Shown here: positions 11,260-19,914 of the stretch, piece by piece
Layout of the letters: the number at the start of each line of letters is the position of its first letter
Numbering within the stretch: the first letter of the stretch is position 1
DNA from: Brucella tritici
Lineage (GTDB): Bacteria > Pseudomonadota > Alphaproteobacteria > Rhizobiales > Rhizobiaceae
Length of the DNA stretch: 64,000 nucleotides
Reading direction: 5' to 3'
Assembly: GCF_008932295.1 (NCBI RefSeq)
Contig: NZ_WBWA01000001.1
Span: 124,001-188,000 of the forward strand
Notes under the pieces: generated by a model
What the model saw: the letters and a program-made list of their open reading frames with translations, nothing else
Told to the model about the DNA's origin: nothing
The model's database searches: none
Program-made: the position numbers and the translations under genes

Positions 11260-11324
11260 GATCGTCTCCCATACTCAAAGATGGACGTTTCTCGCAGAAA
11301 TGATGCGGCTTAGCAATCGTTGCT

Positions 11325-11972
11325 CTAGCTCGGTCGTTTGAAACTCTGTCGCAATTTTTCAATGTGAGTCCGACAATGGCAACCCTCAATGTGGTCGTTC
11401 ACCAGTCCCATGGCTTGCATGAAGGCATAAACGGTCGTCGGCCCAACGAATGACCAGCCCCGCTTCTTCAGATCTTTAGAGATGCGGATCGATGTCTCGG
11501 TCTTCGGGTTGGCGACAAGAGTTGGATAGTCCACCACGGCAGGGCGGTCTTTCGCCCCCGGCTCGAAAGACCAGAAATAGGCCGCAAGTGAACCCTTTTC
11601 TGCGACCAGTTCAATTGCGCGCTTGGCGTTATTAATCGTGGATTCAATCTTGCCGCGGTGACGCACAATTCCCTTGTCGGCCAGCAGGCGCTCCACATCC
11701 TCTTGATTGTACTGCGCAACACGATGGAAATCGAAGCCATCGAAAGCTGCACGAAAATTCTCGCGTTTGCGCAAAATCGTGAGCCATGACAGGCCTGATT
11801 GGAAACCTTCGAGGCAGATTTTCTCAAAAAGCCGGAAATCGTCAGAGACAGGAACACCCCATTCATTGTCATGATAGGCAAGGTAATCCGGTAACTCGCC
11901 CGGCCAGAAGCAACGTGCCATACCATCGGCGCCGACGATCAGACCGGTTTTTGCCTCAGCAACATCGCTCAT
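11325..11972 (-). CDS. tag: DNA-3-methyladenine glycosylase I
   Basis: A 215-residue base-excision repair enzyme that removes 3-methyladenine from DNA. The Tag family zinc site is visible: MARCFWPG near residue 18 with a cysteine and YHDNEWG near 35 with a histidine, paired with HIEGCHCRTH near residue 195. SFVGPTTVYAFMQAMGLVNDH is the conserved helix-turn region before it, and GLSWLTILRKRENF holds the base-binding aromatic residues. It appears constitutive and single, possibly sharing a transcript with the LysE gene downstream. Confidence 0.96.
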   Translation of the reverse strand: MSDVAEAKTGLIVGADGMARCFWPGELPDYLAYHDNEWGVPVSDDFRLFEKICLEGFQSGLSWLTILRKRENFRAAFDGFDFHRVAQYNQEDVERLLADKGIVRHRGKIESTINNAKRAIELVAEKGSLAAYFWSFEPGAKDRPAVVDYPTLVANPKTETSIRISKDLKKRGWSFVGPTTVYAFMQAMGLVNDHIEGCHCRTHIEKLRQSFKRPS

Positions 11973-12211
11973 TGTTCCGCCTCTCAGGTTTCATCCATAA
12001 TTAATTATGTCGCGCAACCTGACACTAACCACAACTTTAATTGGAAGGGCCATCAGGCGAAACACGCGACCAAAATTTACCTTTACGATTCCATTCCAGC
12101 ACACAATCCTTACACGAGCATGAGGGTCGCTCTCCTGACAGCCGATGTCAGGAGCTGCAACGGGCAACAGCGCCACAAAGATTTTCCGGCGCAAAGAGAC
12201 GGATCTGGATA

Positions 12212-12979
12212 ATGAAACCACGTCATCTTCTTTTAATCGGATCGCTTGCGGCGATTGCTGTTTCCATCGTCAGCACGGGTATGGCGTTTGCCAATGACCG
12301 CTATGCAACCCTGCCGCCGGTAAGTGTGAGTCCCGACCTCTCTGCCCCTTGGGTAGCTCAGTTGCATGGACAACCTGCCCGCATACAGGCCGTACCGCAG
12401 TCTTTACAGACAGCACCGCGTATTGCTGCCAGGCAGAAACAAAAAGTCAAACCGAACTATCGTCAGGTTTCGTATCAACGGCCGGCTGCAAATCCGGCAA
12501 CCACGGTACGAAAGCACCAGATTGATCCCGCTTATCTGCCGCAGATGGTGTCCTATTCCGGCAACGAAAAAACGGGAACAATCGTCATCGATACAGGCAA
12601 GCGCTTCCTTTATCTCGTTCAACCTGGCGGCAAGGCGATGCGATATGGTGTTGGCGTCGGCAAGCAGGGATTCAGTTGGAAGGGGTCGCAGCGCATCAGC
12701 CGCAAGGCTGAATGGCCAACCTGGACGCCACCGAAGGAAATGATCGCACGCGAGCGCAAGAAGGGACGTATTCTGCCTGCACGTATGGAAGGCGGCGTCA
12801 ACAATCCTCTCGGCGCACGCGCCCTTTATCTCGGTTCGACGCTTTATCGCATCCACGGAACCAATCAGCCATGGACCATTGGCAAGGCGATGTCGTCCGG
12901 CTGCATTCGCATGCGTAACGAAGACGTCACTGATCTTTATGAACGTGTTCCAGTTGGTGCAAAGGTCGTTGTCCGCTAA
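12212..12979 (+). CDS. L,D-transpeptidase (YkuD domain), secreted
   Basis: A 255-residue periplasmic enzyme with a signal peptide (MKPRHLLLIGSLAAIAVSIV, then a likely cut after GMAFA). The YkuD domain spans about residues 125-255 and has the catalytic set HGTNQPWTIGKAMSSGCIRM, with the nucleophilic cysteine in SSGCIRM. Such enzymes make 3-3 peptidoglycan cross-links or attach outer-membrane proteins to peptidoglycan. ATG 12212 is chosen because it begins the signal peptide; the frame is open further upstream. A paralogue with the same catalytic motif lies at 28761-29510. A terminator follows. Confidence 0.93.
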   Translation: MKPRHLLLIGSLAAIAVSIVSTGMAFANDRYATLPPVSVSPDLSAPWVAQLHGQPARIQAVPQSLQTAPRIAARQKQKVKPNYRQVSYQRPAANPATTVRKHQIDPAYLPQMVSYSGNEKTGTIVIDTGKRFLYLVQPGGKAMRYGVGVGKQGFSWKGSQRISRKAEWPTWTPPKEMIARERKKGRILPARMEGGVNNPLGARALYLGSTLYRIHGTNQPWTIGKAMSSGCIRMRNEDVTDLYERVPVGAKVVVR

Positions 12980-13001
12980 CCAAACCATTTCCCATGCCAT
13001 T

Positions 13002-13037
13002 TGCGACCGTCTTCTCCCGAAGGCGGTCGCATTGTTT
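13002..13037 (+). terminator. Intrinsic terminator after the L,D-transpeptidase gene
   Basis: TGCGACCG pairs with CGGTCGCA, with an inner CTTC/GAAG pairing, followed by TTGTTTT. It starts 22 bases after the stop codon. Confidence 0.8.
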
Positions 13038-13285
13038 TCACAAATCTGAAAAGATCAAAATTTCTGCACAGAAAGAATGATCGCAGACTTTGAAACTTGC
13101 TTGAAAGGGCTTTTCCTTTTGCCCCGAACACCCATATGCTGACCATGGCAAAGTCCAGAAAGATATGGAAAAAGCTGCCGGATGGCAGTTGTGCCGGAGA
13201 AGAAAACCGGCATGTAGGTCAATAGCATTTATGCGCATAAAGGGGGCCACCCCGCGCCGAATGCTTCGGAGGGAAAGGATAAATC
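13038..13285. other. Non-coding gap before the aldo/keto reductase gene
   Basis: About 250 bases with no convincing gene, repeat or RNA on either strand. The only clear element is the strong ribosome site GGAGGGAAAGG at 13268-13278 for the downstream gene. The promoter of that gene should lie here but no good -35/-10 pair was identified. Confidence 0.6.
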
Positions 13286-14116
13286 ATGACCGTACCGACA
13301 GTTAAACTGAACGACGGCAATCACATTCCGCAGCTCGGTTACGGTGTCTGGCAAGTGGGTAACGACGAAGCGGTCGCCGCTGTCAGCGAAGCGTTGAAAG
13401 CAGGATATCGCCATATCGATACCGCTGCCATTTATGGTAATGAAGAGGGCGTCGGTAAGGCGATCAAGAGTTCCGGTATCGAGCGTGGCGACATTTTCCT
13501 CACCACGAAATTGTGGAACAGCGAACAAGGCTATGAATCGACGCTGAAAGCATTTGACACCAGCCTGAAAAAGCTTGGCACGGACTATGTGGATCTTTAT
13601 CTCATCCACTGGCCAATGCCATCAAAAGACCTTTTCATGGAAACATGGCGCGCGTTTCTCAAACTGAAAGAGGAAGGCCGTGCAAAATCCATTGGTGTAT
13701 CCAACTTCCGTACAGCCGATCTCGAACGCATCATCAAGGAAAGCGGTGTTACGCCAGTTCTCAATCAGATTGAATTGCATCCACAATTCCAGCAGGACGA
13801 GTTGCGTCTGTTCCACAGCAAACACAACATCGCAACAGAAGCCTGGAGCCCGCTCGGTCAGGGTAAGATTCTGGAGGACGCCACGCTGAAAACCATCGCG
13901 GAGAAACACGGCAAGTCGGTCGCGCAGGTCATTCTGCGCTGGCACATCGAGACAGGTAATATCGTCATCCCGAAGTCTGTTACACCTGCCCGCATCAAGG
14001 AAAACTTCGATATTTTCGATTTCCATCTCAACGGAACCGATCACGATGCGATTACGAAACTAGACAAGGCCGATGGCCGGATAGGCCCGAACCCGAGTAC
14101 ATTCTCGGCTGGCTGA
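13286..14116 (+). CDS. Aldo/keto reductase, 2,5-diketo-D-gluconate reductase type
   Basis: A 276-residue TIM-barrel NADPH-dependent carbonyl reductase of the AKR5 (DkgA/YqhE-like) group. All family signatures are present: GYRHIDTAAIYGNEEGVGKA with the catalytic aspartate and tyrosine, LTTKLWN with the lysine, YLIHWP with the histidine, GVSNF, and the cofactor segment VIPKSVTPARIKENF. Members reduce 2,5-diketogluconate, methylglyoxal or other aldehydes; the substrate here is not determined. GGAGGGAAAGG precedes the ATG. It stands alone and ends in a terminator shared with the convergent glcF. Confidence 0.93.
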   Translation: MTVPTVKLNDGNHIPQLGYGVWQVGNDEAVAAVSEALKAGYRHIDTAAIYGNEEGVGKAIKSSGIERGDIFLTTKLWNSEQGYESTLKAFDTSLKKLGTDYVDLYLIHWPMPSKDLFMETWRAFLKLKEEGRAKSIGVSNFRTADLERIIKESGVTPVLNQIELHPQFQQDELRLFHSKHNIATEAWSPLGQGKILEDATLKTIAEKHGKSVAQVILRWHIETGNIVIPKSVTPARIKENFDIFDFHLNGTDHDAITKLDKADGRIGPNPSTFSAG

Positions 14117-14129
14117 ACAGACATCGAGG

Positions 14130-14157
14130 AAAAACCGGGCAAACGCCCGGTTTTTTT
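14130..14157. terminator. Shared terminator of the aldo/keto reductase gene and glcF
   Basis: AAAACCGGGC, AAAC loop, GCCCGGTTTTTTT. The T run overlaps the glcF stop codon (TAA on the minus strand at 14156-14158), so the hairpin ends both convergent transcripts. Confidence 0.88.
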
Positions 14158-15463
14158 ATGCTGCGATTTGTGACAACCCCTGCGGCTTCGGACCACCATA
14201 GGCCCAGTCGATCAGCTCCACCGTATGAACAATCGGCAGTTTGCTGCCGGTCGCGATCTGCGTCATGCAGCCGATATTGCCGGTTGCGATCAGAGCAGCG
14301 CCGGTTGCCTCGATATTCTTCACCTTGCGGTCGCGCAGCTTGGCGGCAATCTCCGGCTGCATGATGTTATAGGTGCCAGCCGATCCGCAGCAGAGGTGCC
14401 CTTCCAGCGGTTCCTTCACCGTAAAGCCCGCCTTGGAAAGCAGGTCTTTCGGCTGCCGCACGATTTTCTGCCCATGCTGCATCGAGCAGGCCGAATGATA
14501 GGCGACCGTCAGCGCCTGCGGCGCATCCGGTTCCGGCAGGTCGATGCCGACCAGATATTCCGTGATGTCTTTTGCCAGCGCCGAAACCCGCGCAGCCTTG
14601 TCCTGATAAGCCGGATCAAGCCGCAACATGTAACCATAATCTTTGATCGTCGTGCCGCAGCCAGACGCCGTGATGATGATCGCATCGAGACCGCCCGCCT
14701 CAATCTCGCGCGTCCAGACATCGACATTGTGCCGCGCCTGTTCAAGCGCCTGTTCTTCACGGCCCATATGGTGAACCAGCGAACCGCAGCAGCCTTCGCC
14801 CTTCGGCGTCACCACTTCGATGCCAAAGCGGTTCAAAAGCCGCAACGTGGCGGCGTTGATACCCGGATTGAGCACTGGCTGCGCACAGCCGTTGAGAATT
14901 GCCACGCGACCGCGCTTTTCGCCCTTGGCGGCGCTGACGGTTTCGATAGGGACTGCGGCTGGCAGGTTTTGCGGCGCGAGATCAAGCATGGCCGCCATGG
15001 GTTTCAGGGCGTCGCTCTTGCGCAACAGCGGAGCAAACGGCTTGCCCAGTTTCGCCAGCTTCAACGCGGCGCGGAACCGGCCCGGATAGGGCAGAATCTG
15101 CGCCAGCACACCGCGCAGAAAGCGGTTCATGAATGGGCGCTTGTAGGTCTTCTCGATATGCGCGCGGGCATGATCGACCAGATGCATGTAATTGACGCCC
15201 GAAGGACAGGTCGTCATGCAGGACAGGCACGACAGGCAGCGGTCGACATGGCGCACGACTTCTTCATCCGCCGGACGGCCGTTTTCCAGCATGTCCTTAA
15301 TCAGGTAGATGCGTCCGCGGGGACTGTCGAGTTCGTTGCCGAGCGTCACATATGTCGGGCATGTGGCCGTGCAGAAGCCGCAATGCACGCATTTGCGCAG
15401 GATTTTTTCCGATTCCTGAACACCAGGATCGCGCAGCTGGTCGGGGCTGAAATGAGTTTGCAT
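14156..15463 (-). CDS. glcF: Glycolate oxidase iron-sulfur subunit GlcF
   Basis: A 435-residue subunit that passes electrons from the flavin subunits of glycolate oxidase to the membrane quinone pool. Two [4Fe-4S] motifs are near the N-terminus: CVHCGFCTATCP and CLSCLSCMTTCP. Two CCG domains follow (ending in CCGSLVHHMG and CCGSAGTYNI). ATG 15463 (MQTHFSPDQLRDP) is preferred; it lies four bases after the glcE stop codon, and the longer frame would overlap it. The final gene of the glcDEF operon. Confidence 0.95.
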   Translation of the reverse strand: MQTHFSPDQLRDPGVQESEKILRKCVHCGFCTATCPTYVTLGNELDSPRGRIYLIKDMLENGRPADEEVVRHVDRCLSCLSCMTTCPSGVNYMHLVDHARAHIEKTYKRPFMNRFLRGVLAQILPYPGRFRAALKLAKLGKPFAPLLRKSDALKPMAAMLDLAPQNLPAAVPIETVSAAKGEKRGRVAILNGCAQPVLNPGINAATLRLLNRFGIEVVTPKGEGCCGSLVHHMGREEQALEQARHNVDVWTREIEAGGLDAIIITASGCGTTIKDYGYMLRLDPAYQDKAARVSALAKDITEYLVGIDLPEPDAPQALTVAYHSACSMQHGQKIVRQPKDLLSKAGFTVKEPLEGHLCCGSAGTYNIMQPEIAAKLRDRKVKNIEATGAALIATGNIGCMTQIATGSKLPIVHTVELIDWAYGGPKPQGLSQIAA

Positions 15464-15467
15464 CGTG

Positions 15468-16700
15468 TCACGCTCCAACCTGATGAGAATGCATACGGCC
15501 CGGATTGAGAATATTCTCCGGATCGAATTGCTGCTTCAACCGCTGCGACAAGGCCGCAAGGGCTGCTGGCTGCGGTTCGAACACATCGATGCCAGCGCGG
15601 ATCGCCTCCGGCGCGCGGACCAGCGTCGCGTGACCGCCACCATATCTGGCAATGAGTTTGCGCAAGATCTGCGCTTCCGGATCGGCTTCCATCCGCATCC
15701 AGATCAAGCCGCCCTGCCAGTCGTAATAAGCGTCGACACCCGCATGGCGGCGGAACTCGTCCACCATCTGCCAGCCTTGCATCGGCGTCATTGAAACGCG
15801 CCAGACAGCGCGATTGTCGCCCGCATTGGCATAAGGCAGAACATCGCGCACTTCGCGCCAAAGCTGTTGCGACTGCGCCCCGTCGAGCGCTTCCACCGTG
15901 CCGGATTGGCGAAGCAGCGCCTGCAATTGGCGGCTGCGATGCTCGACCGAAGGCGCGAAACCTTCAAGCCGCAACACGGTCGCCGCTTCCCAGCCAAGCT
16001 TTCCATCGAGAAAGCGATTGGCAACAGTCGGCGGCAAATGCGCTGCGGAAGCGACTTCCTCGCGCGATCCCATCGCCATGGCCATGACGCGCGCCGCCTG
16101 TTCATCGGTCAGCCCGCGCACGACGAGCGTGGCTACCGTTTCCGGTTTTGGCAGAACCTTGAATGTCACCTCTGTGGCGACGCCCAGCGTGCCCCAGGAA
16201 TTGGCCATGCCCTTGGACAAGTCATAACCCGTCACGTTCTTGACCACACGACCGCCGGATTTGAACAATTCGCCACGCCCGGACACAACGCGCACGCCAA
16301 GTACATGATCACGGGCAGCACCCGCCTTGAGACGGCGCGGACCGGACAGGTTGGCGGCAAGCGCACCGCCGATCGTGCCGCGACCAGCCTCGCCCGACAG
16401 CAACGGGCCGTAATCCATCGGCTCGAAATGAAAACACTGATTGTTGTCAGCCAGAAGCTTTTCGATCGCGACCATCGGCGTTCCGGCCTTTGCCGAAAGC
16501 ACCAACTCGTCTGGCTCATACAATGTCACGCCTGTCAACCGCGACACGTCGAGCACGCGGCCCGCATCGACCCTGTGTCCGATACCGCGCTTGGAGCCAT
16601 GGCCGATGATTTCCAGCGGGGTGGAGCTGGCCAGCGCATCCTGCACCGCATCCAGAACGCCCGCTTCATCCTGCGGCTTGAGAATATTTGCATTGCTCAT
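15468..16700 (-). CDS. glcE: Glycolate oxidase FAD-binding subunit GlcE
   Basis: A 410-residue FAD-binding type 4 (PCMH) protein, required with GlcD and GlcF for oxidation of glycolate to glyoxylate. The flavin-binding core is visible in VLSAKAGTPM, GRGTIGGALAANLSGPRRL and FKSGGRVVKNVTGYDLSK. The C-terminal part is shorter than in GlcD, as usual for GlcE. ATG 16700 (MSNANILKPQ) is 15 bases after the glcD stop; a GTG at 16712 is an alternative. Middle gene of the operon. Confidence 0.95.
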   Translation of the reverse strand: MSNANILKPQDEAGVLDAVQDALASSTPLEIIGHGSKRGIGHRVDAGRVLDVSRLTGVTLYEPDELVLSAKAGTPMVAIEKLLADNNQCFHFEPMDYGPLLSGEAGRGTIGGALAANLSGPRRLKAGAARDHVLGVRVVSGRGELFKSGGRVVKNVTGYDLSKGMANSWGTLGVATEVTFKVLPKPETVATLVVRGLTDEQAARVMAMAMGSREEVASAAHLPPTVANRFLDGKLGWEAATVLRLEGFAPSVEHRSRQLQALLRQSGTVEALDGAQSQQLWREVRDVLPYANAGDNRAVWRVSMTPMQGWQMVDEFRRHAGVDAYYDWQGGLIWMRMEADPEAQILRKLIARYGGGHATLVRAPEAIRAGIDVFEPQPAALAALSQRLKQQFDPENILNPGRMHSHQVGA

Positions 16701-16715
16701 GATCAAAACCACAAT

Positions 16716-18212
16716 TCAGAATCGGGGAATATCCGGGTGGGCCAGTTCGCCGCGATGCACATGCATGCGGCCAAGCTCGGCGCAGCGGCGCAATTGCGGA
16801 AACACCTTGCCGGGATTGAGCAGATGCTTGGCATCGAAAGCACATTTGACGCGCATCTGCTGGTCGAGGTCGACATCGTTGAACATTTCCGGCATCAGAT
16901 CGCGCTTTTCAATGCCGACGCCATGCTCGCCGGTGAGGACACCGCCGACTTTTACGCAAAGCCGCAAAATATCCGCGCCGAAATTCTCGGCTGCTTCCAG
17001 TTCGCCCGGTATATTCGCATCATAGAGGATCAGCGGATGCAGATTGCCATCGCCCGCATGAAACACATTGGCCACCCGCAATCCGTATTTTTCGGACAAG
17101 TCGCGCATGCCTGACAGCACACGCGGCAGCTCCTTGCGCGGAATGGTGCCATCCATGCACAGATAATCGGGTGAAATGCGCCCCACTGCCGGGAAAGCTG
17201 CCTTGCGCCCGGCCCAGAAAGCGAGACGCTGCTCTTCCGACTGCGACAGAATACAGGTCGTGGAACCATTGCGCAGCGCCAGCGCTTCGACCCGACCGAT
17301 CAGATAATCCACCTCAACTGGAGGTCCATCCAGTTCGACAATCAACAATGCTTCGACATCCAGTGGATAGCCTACACGGACAAAATCTTCCGCCGCTTTG
17401 ATAGCCGGTCTGTCCATCATCTCCATTCCACCGGGAATGATGCCTGCACCGATAATGTCAGCCACACACTGACCAGCCTGCTCGCTGGATGGAAAGCCAA
17501 CCATGACAGCACGCGCCGTTTCCGGCTTTTGCAGGATACGGACCGTAATTTCTGTCACGATGCCGAGCAGCCCTTCCGATCCGGTCATAAGACCGAGAAG
17601 ATCATAGCCCTCGCTATCGAGATGCTTGCCGCCAAGCCGGATCACCTCACCGGTAATCAGCACCATCTCAATGCCGAGTACATTATTCGCTGTCAGACCG
17701 TATTTGAGGCAGTGCACACCACCTGCGTTTTCAGCGACATTGCCGCCAATGGAGCAGGCAATCTGCGACGACGGATCGGGCGCGTAATAAAAGCCCTCAT
17801 GTTCAACAGCCTTGGTGATGCCGAGATTGGTCACGCCCGGCTGCACCACCGCGACACGATTTGGATAATCGATTTCGAGAATGCGATTGAAGCGCGACAT
17901 GCCAAGCAGAACTGCATCCTGCAACGGCATTGAGCCACCGGACAGCGATGTGCCCGCGCCGCGCGGCACCACGCGAATATTATTATCGTGACAATAGCGC
18001 AGAACCTGCGAAACCTGTTCTACCGTTTCTGGCAGCACAACGACCAGCGGCAACGAACGGTGCGCGGTCAGGCCATCGCTCTCAAACACGCGCATTGCAT
18101 TGATGGCATCGACAACGCCCTCGCCCGGCACGATACCGCGCAGATCAGCGACAATCTGCTCGCGCCGCTGCATGACGGATGCGTCTGGTTCCGGCATGAT
18201 AAGTCCGCTCAT
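16716..18212 (-). CDS. glcD: Glycolate oxidase FAD-linked subunit GlcD
   Basis: A 498-residue FAD-linked oxidase and the main catalytic subunit of glycolate oxidase. The PCMH FAD domain has VVPRGAGTSLSGG near residue 85, SIGGNVAENAGG near 150 and GLMTGSEGLLGIVTEI near 205. The C-terminal oxidase domain has NVFHAGDGNLHPL and VLTGEHGVGIEKRDLMP. ATG 18212 (MSGLIMPEPDAS) is preceded by GGAGGAG. It heads glcDEF and is divergent from a LysR gene, with a perfect palindrome in the shared upstream region. D-lactate dehydrogenases share this fold, but the adjacent glcE and glcF fix the assignment. Confidence 0.95.
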   Translation of the reverse strand: MSGLIMPEPDASVMQRREQIVADLRGIVPGEGVVDAINAMRVFESDGLTAHRSLPLVVVLPETVEQVSQVLRYCHDNNIRVVPRGAGTSLSGGSMPLQDAVLLGMSRFNRILEIDYPNRVAVVQPGVTNLGITKAVEHEGFYYAPDPSSQIACSIGGNVAENAGGVHCLKYGLTANNVLGIEMVLITGEVIRLGGKHLDSEGYDLLGLMTGSEGLLGIVTEITVRILQKPETARAVMVGFPSSEQAGQCVADIIGAGIIPGGMEMMDRPAIKAAEDFVRVGYPLDVEALLIVELDGPPVEVDYLIGRVEALALRNGSTTCILSQSEEQRLAFWAGRKAAFPAVGRISPDYLCMDGTIPRKELPRVLSGMRDLSEKYGLRVANVFHAGDGNLHPLILYDANIPGELEAAENFGADILRLCVKVGGVLTGEHGVGIEKRDLMPEMFNDVDLDQQMRVKCAFDAKHLLNPGKVFPQLRRCAELGRMHVHRGELAHPDIPRF

Positions 18213-18263
18213 ATTCTCCTCCACCACTTATGTGGCCAAAGTGCACCCCGTACCATTTTCGTC

Positions 18264-18288
18264 AAGTGGTAAATCATTTTTACCACTT
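18264..18288. promoter_or_regulatory. Perfect palindrome in the glcD/lysR divergent region
   Basis: AAGTGGTAAA, five bases, TTTACCACTT is an exact 10-bp inverted repeat 52 bases upstream of glcD. Further half-sites lie nearby: TACCA at 18251-18255 and CCACTTATGTGG at 18224-18235. TGGT/ACCA half-sites recall FadR-type (GntR) operators, but the spacing is wider than usual. The divergent LysR regulator and the FadR-type regulator at 19915 are both candidates to bind it. Confidence 0.6.
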
Positions 18289-18411
18289 TAGTCGGCGGCT
18301 AAACAGTTTCCACGCTGCGGCATAATTGCTTGCCTAGTTTCCTAGCGCTCGGCTAGATGCTTTATACCCAAAGCTTTAGCAAAAGCACGGCAGGGAGTGG
18401 GGTAGCAGAAC

Positions 18412-19341
18412 ATGATGAGCAGTCTGGCAGATATGGAAATTTTTGCCCGCGTTGTGGCAACGGGCAGCATGTCAGCAGCCGCTCGCGATCTGAGTCTCTC
18501 GCCAGCAGTCGTATCGAAGCGCCTGGGACGGTTGGAAGAACGTCTCGGAACCCGACTGCTTCAACGCACAACCCGCCAGATCGCGCTGACTGAGGCAGGT
18601 CAGGGTTATCATGAGAGGGTTCTCGCCATTCTCTCTAACATCGAGGAAGCGGAAGCCTTTGTCGCCCGCCGTTCAGCCGATGCGCGCGGAACACTGAAAA
18701 TTTCAGCTCCGACGACTTTCGGTCGCATGCACATTGCGCCTTATCTCGTGCCATTCATGCGCGCTAATGCCGATCTTACCGTCAATATGCAGCTTACCGA
18801 CGAGATGGTCGACATCGTGGGCGATGGATATGATCTGGCCATTCGGATCGCGGAGCTTTCCGATTCAACTCTCGTCGCGCGCCGTCTTGCCCCAGTGCGT
18901 CGTATTCTCGTCGCCTCACCCGGCTATATCGCGGAACGCGGCACACCACAGACGATTGAAGACCTGCAGGACCATATCTGTCTGGCACCGCATAACAACG
19001 ACCCCTGGCGGCTGGAAGGCCCCAAAGGACCCATCGTCATTCGCCCGGTAGGACCACTGCAAACCAATTCCAGCGAAATGGTACGGGAAGCCGTCCTGGC
19101 AGGCCTCGGCATAGCGCAACGCTCAACCTGGGATATCGGCCCGGAACTTGCCGCGGACAAGTTGGTGCAAGTGCTGCCCGACTATGCAGCATCTCGAAAC
19201 GTTGCAATTCATGCCGTTTATCCATCAAAACAGTTCCTTCCGGCAAAGGTTAGACTGTTCATCGACTATCTGGCTGATCTTTACGGCCCTGTTCCCTACT
19301 GGGAAAGCGGTACATCTCCTTACGAAGTAGCAAAAAAATAG
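18412..19341 (+). CDS. LysR-family regulator divergent from glcDEF
   Basis: A 309-residue LysR protein with the DNA-binding helix-turn-helix in residues 5-65 (LADMEIFARVVATGSMSAAA, then SPAVVSKRLGRLEERLG) and a C-terminal effector domain. It resembles the CrgA/DmlR-like subgroup, which includes regulators of organic acid use. It starts about 200 bases from glcD on the opposite strand, and LysR genes often control a divergent neighbour, so it may activate glcDEF in response to glycolate or a related acid. That is inferred from position. ATG 18415 is an equally good start. Confidence 0.92.
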   Translation: MMSSLADMEIFARVVATGSMSAAARDLSLSPAVVSKRLGRLEERLGTRLLQRTTRQIALTEAGQGYHERVLAILSNIEEAEAFVARRSADARGTLKISAPTTFGRMHIAPYLVPFMRANADLTVNMQLTDEMVDIVGDGYDLAIRIAELSDSTLVARRLAPVRRILVASPGYIAERGTPQTIEDLQDHICLAPHNNDPWRLEGPKGPIVIRPVGPLQTNSSEMVREAVLAGLGIAQRSTWDIGPELAADKLVQVLPDYAASRNVAIHAVYPSKQFLPAKVRLFIDYLADLYGPVPYWESGTSPYEVAKK

Positions 19342-19502
19342 ACTGGCTTTCATTCGTCGGTTAATAAGCCACGCGCGCTATATTAGCGCGCCAGCATATA
19401 AAGCTAACTAAGCTTTTGATTCTAAAAGAATTAGCTATCTCGCAATCCGTTATTCAAGCGAATCGGATGATTTCCTCCCATTGTCCTGATTTTCTGGGAA
19501 AA

Positions 19503-19793
19503 ATGATGAACACACCTGTACGCTTTATTCTAGCAATCATAGTCGCTGTTATCGTTGGCTGTGGTTTCATGTTCTACGACAAATCGCGCGGCGCTGAATG
19601 GGTCGTTTCTCCGCAGCAAATTGAGCAAGCCAAAGCTGACGGCAAATCCGGCATCGAAAGCCGTCCCGGCACAGTAACTGTCCTTCCGATCCGCAGCGAA
19701 ACAGCCGACGCACTTCCGTTCAAATGGGCCATGTATGGCCTTGTCGCAGGTCTTTTCGTACTCGTCGCGACACGTAAGCGCAAAAAGGTCTAA
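19503..19793 (+). CDS. Small hypothetical membrane protein
   Basis: A 96-residue protein not recognised as a named family. It has an N-terminal hydrophobic helix (FILAIIVAVIVGCGFMFYD), a polar middle of about 45 residues, and a second helix (MYGLVAGLFVLVAT) followed by the basic end RKRKKV. Two membrane spans with a periplasmic loop is the likely topology. ATG 19503 or 19506 follows GGGAAAA. A strong terminator lies directly after it, so it forms a single-gene unit between the LysR and FadR-type regulators. Function unknown. Confidence 0.6.
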   Translation: MMNTPVRFILAIIVAVIVGCGFMFYDKSRGAEWVVSPQQIEQAKADGKSGIESRPGTVTVLPIRSETADALPFKWAMYGLVAGLFVLVATRKRKKV

Positions 19794-19804
19794 TTCTTTG
19801 TTCC

Positions 19805-19842
19805 GAAAGCCCGGTTGCATCATCGATCGGGCTTTCCTTTTC
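19805..19842 (+). terminator. Terminator after the small membrane protein gene
   Basis: GAAAGCCCG pairs with CGGGCTTTC across a 14-base loop and is followed by CTTTTC, 12 bases after the stop codon. Confidence 0.75.
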
Positions 19843-19914
19843 AATATATATTCCGTTGCCGGGCGCCCTGCTAAAGGCTACTTTGCCGCCGTTATGGAGA
19901 GGGCTTCAGACGGC

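Noticed and set aside
14225..15508. Long plus-strand frame of 427 codons antisense to glcF
   Set aside because: It lies wholly opposite glcF and the start of glcE, has no family features, and is the usual open antisense frame of GC-rich coding DNA.
15867..17114. Plus-strand frame of 415 codons opposite glcE and glcD
   Set aside because: Antisense shadow of two well-recognised genes, with no family features.
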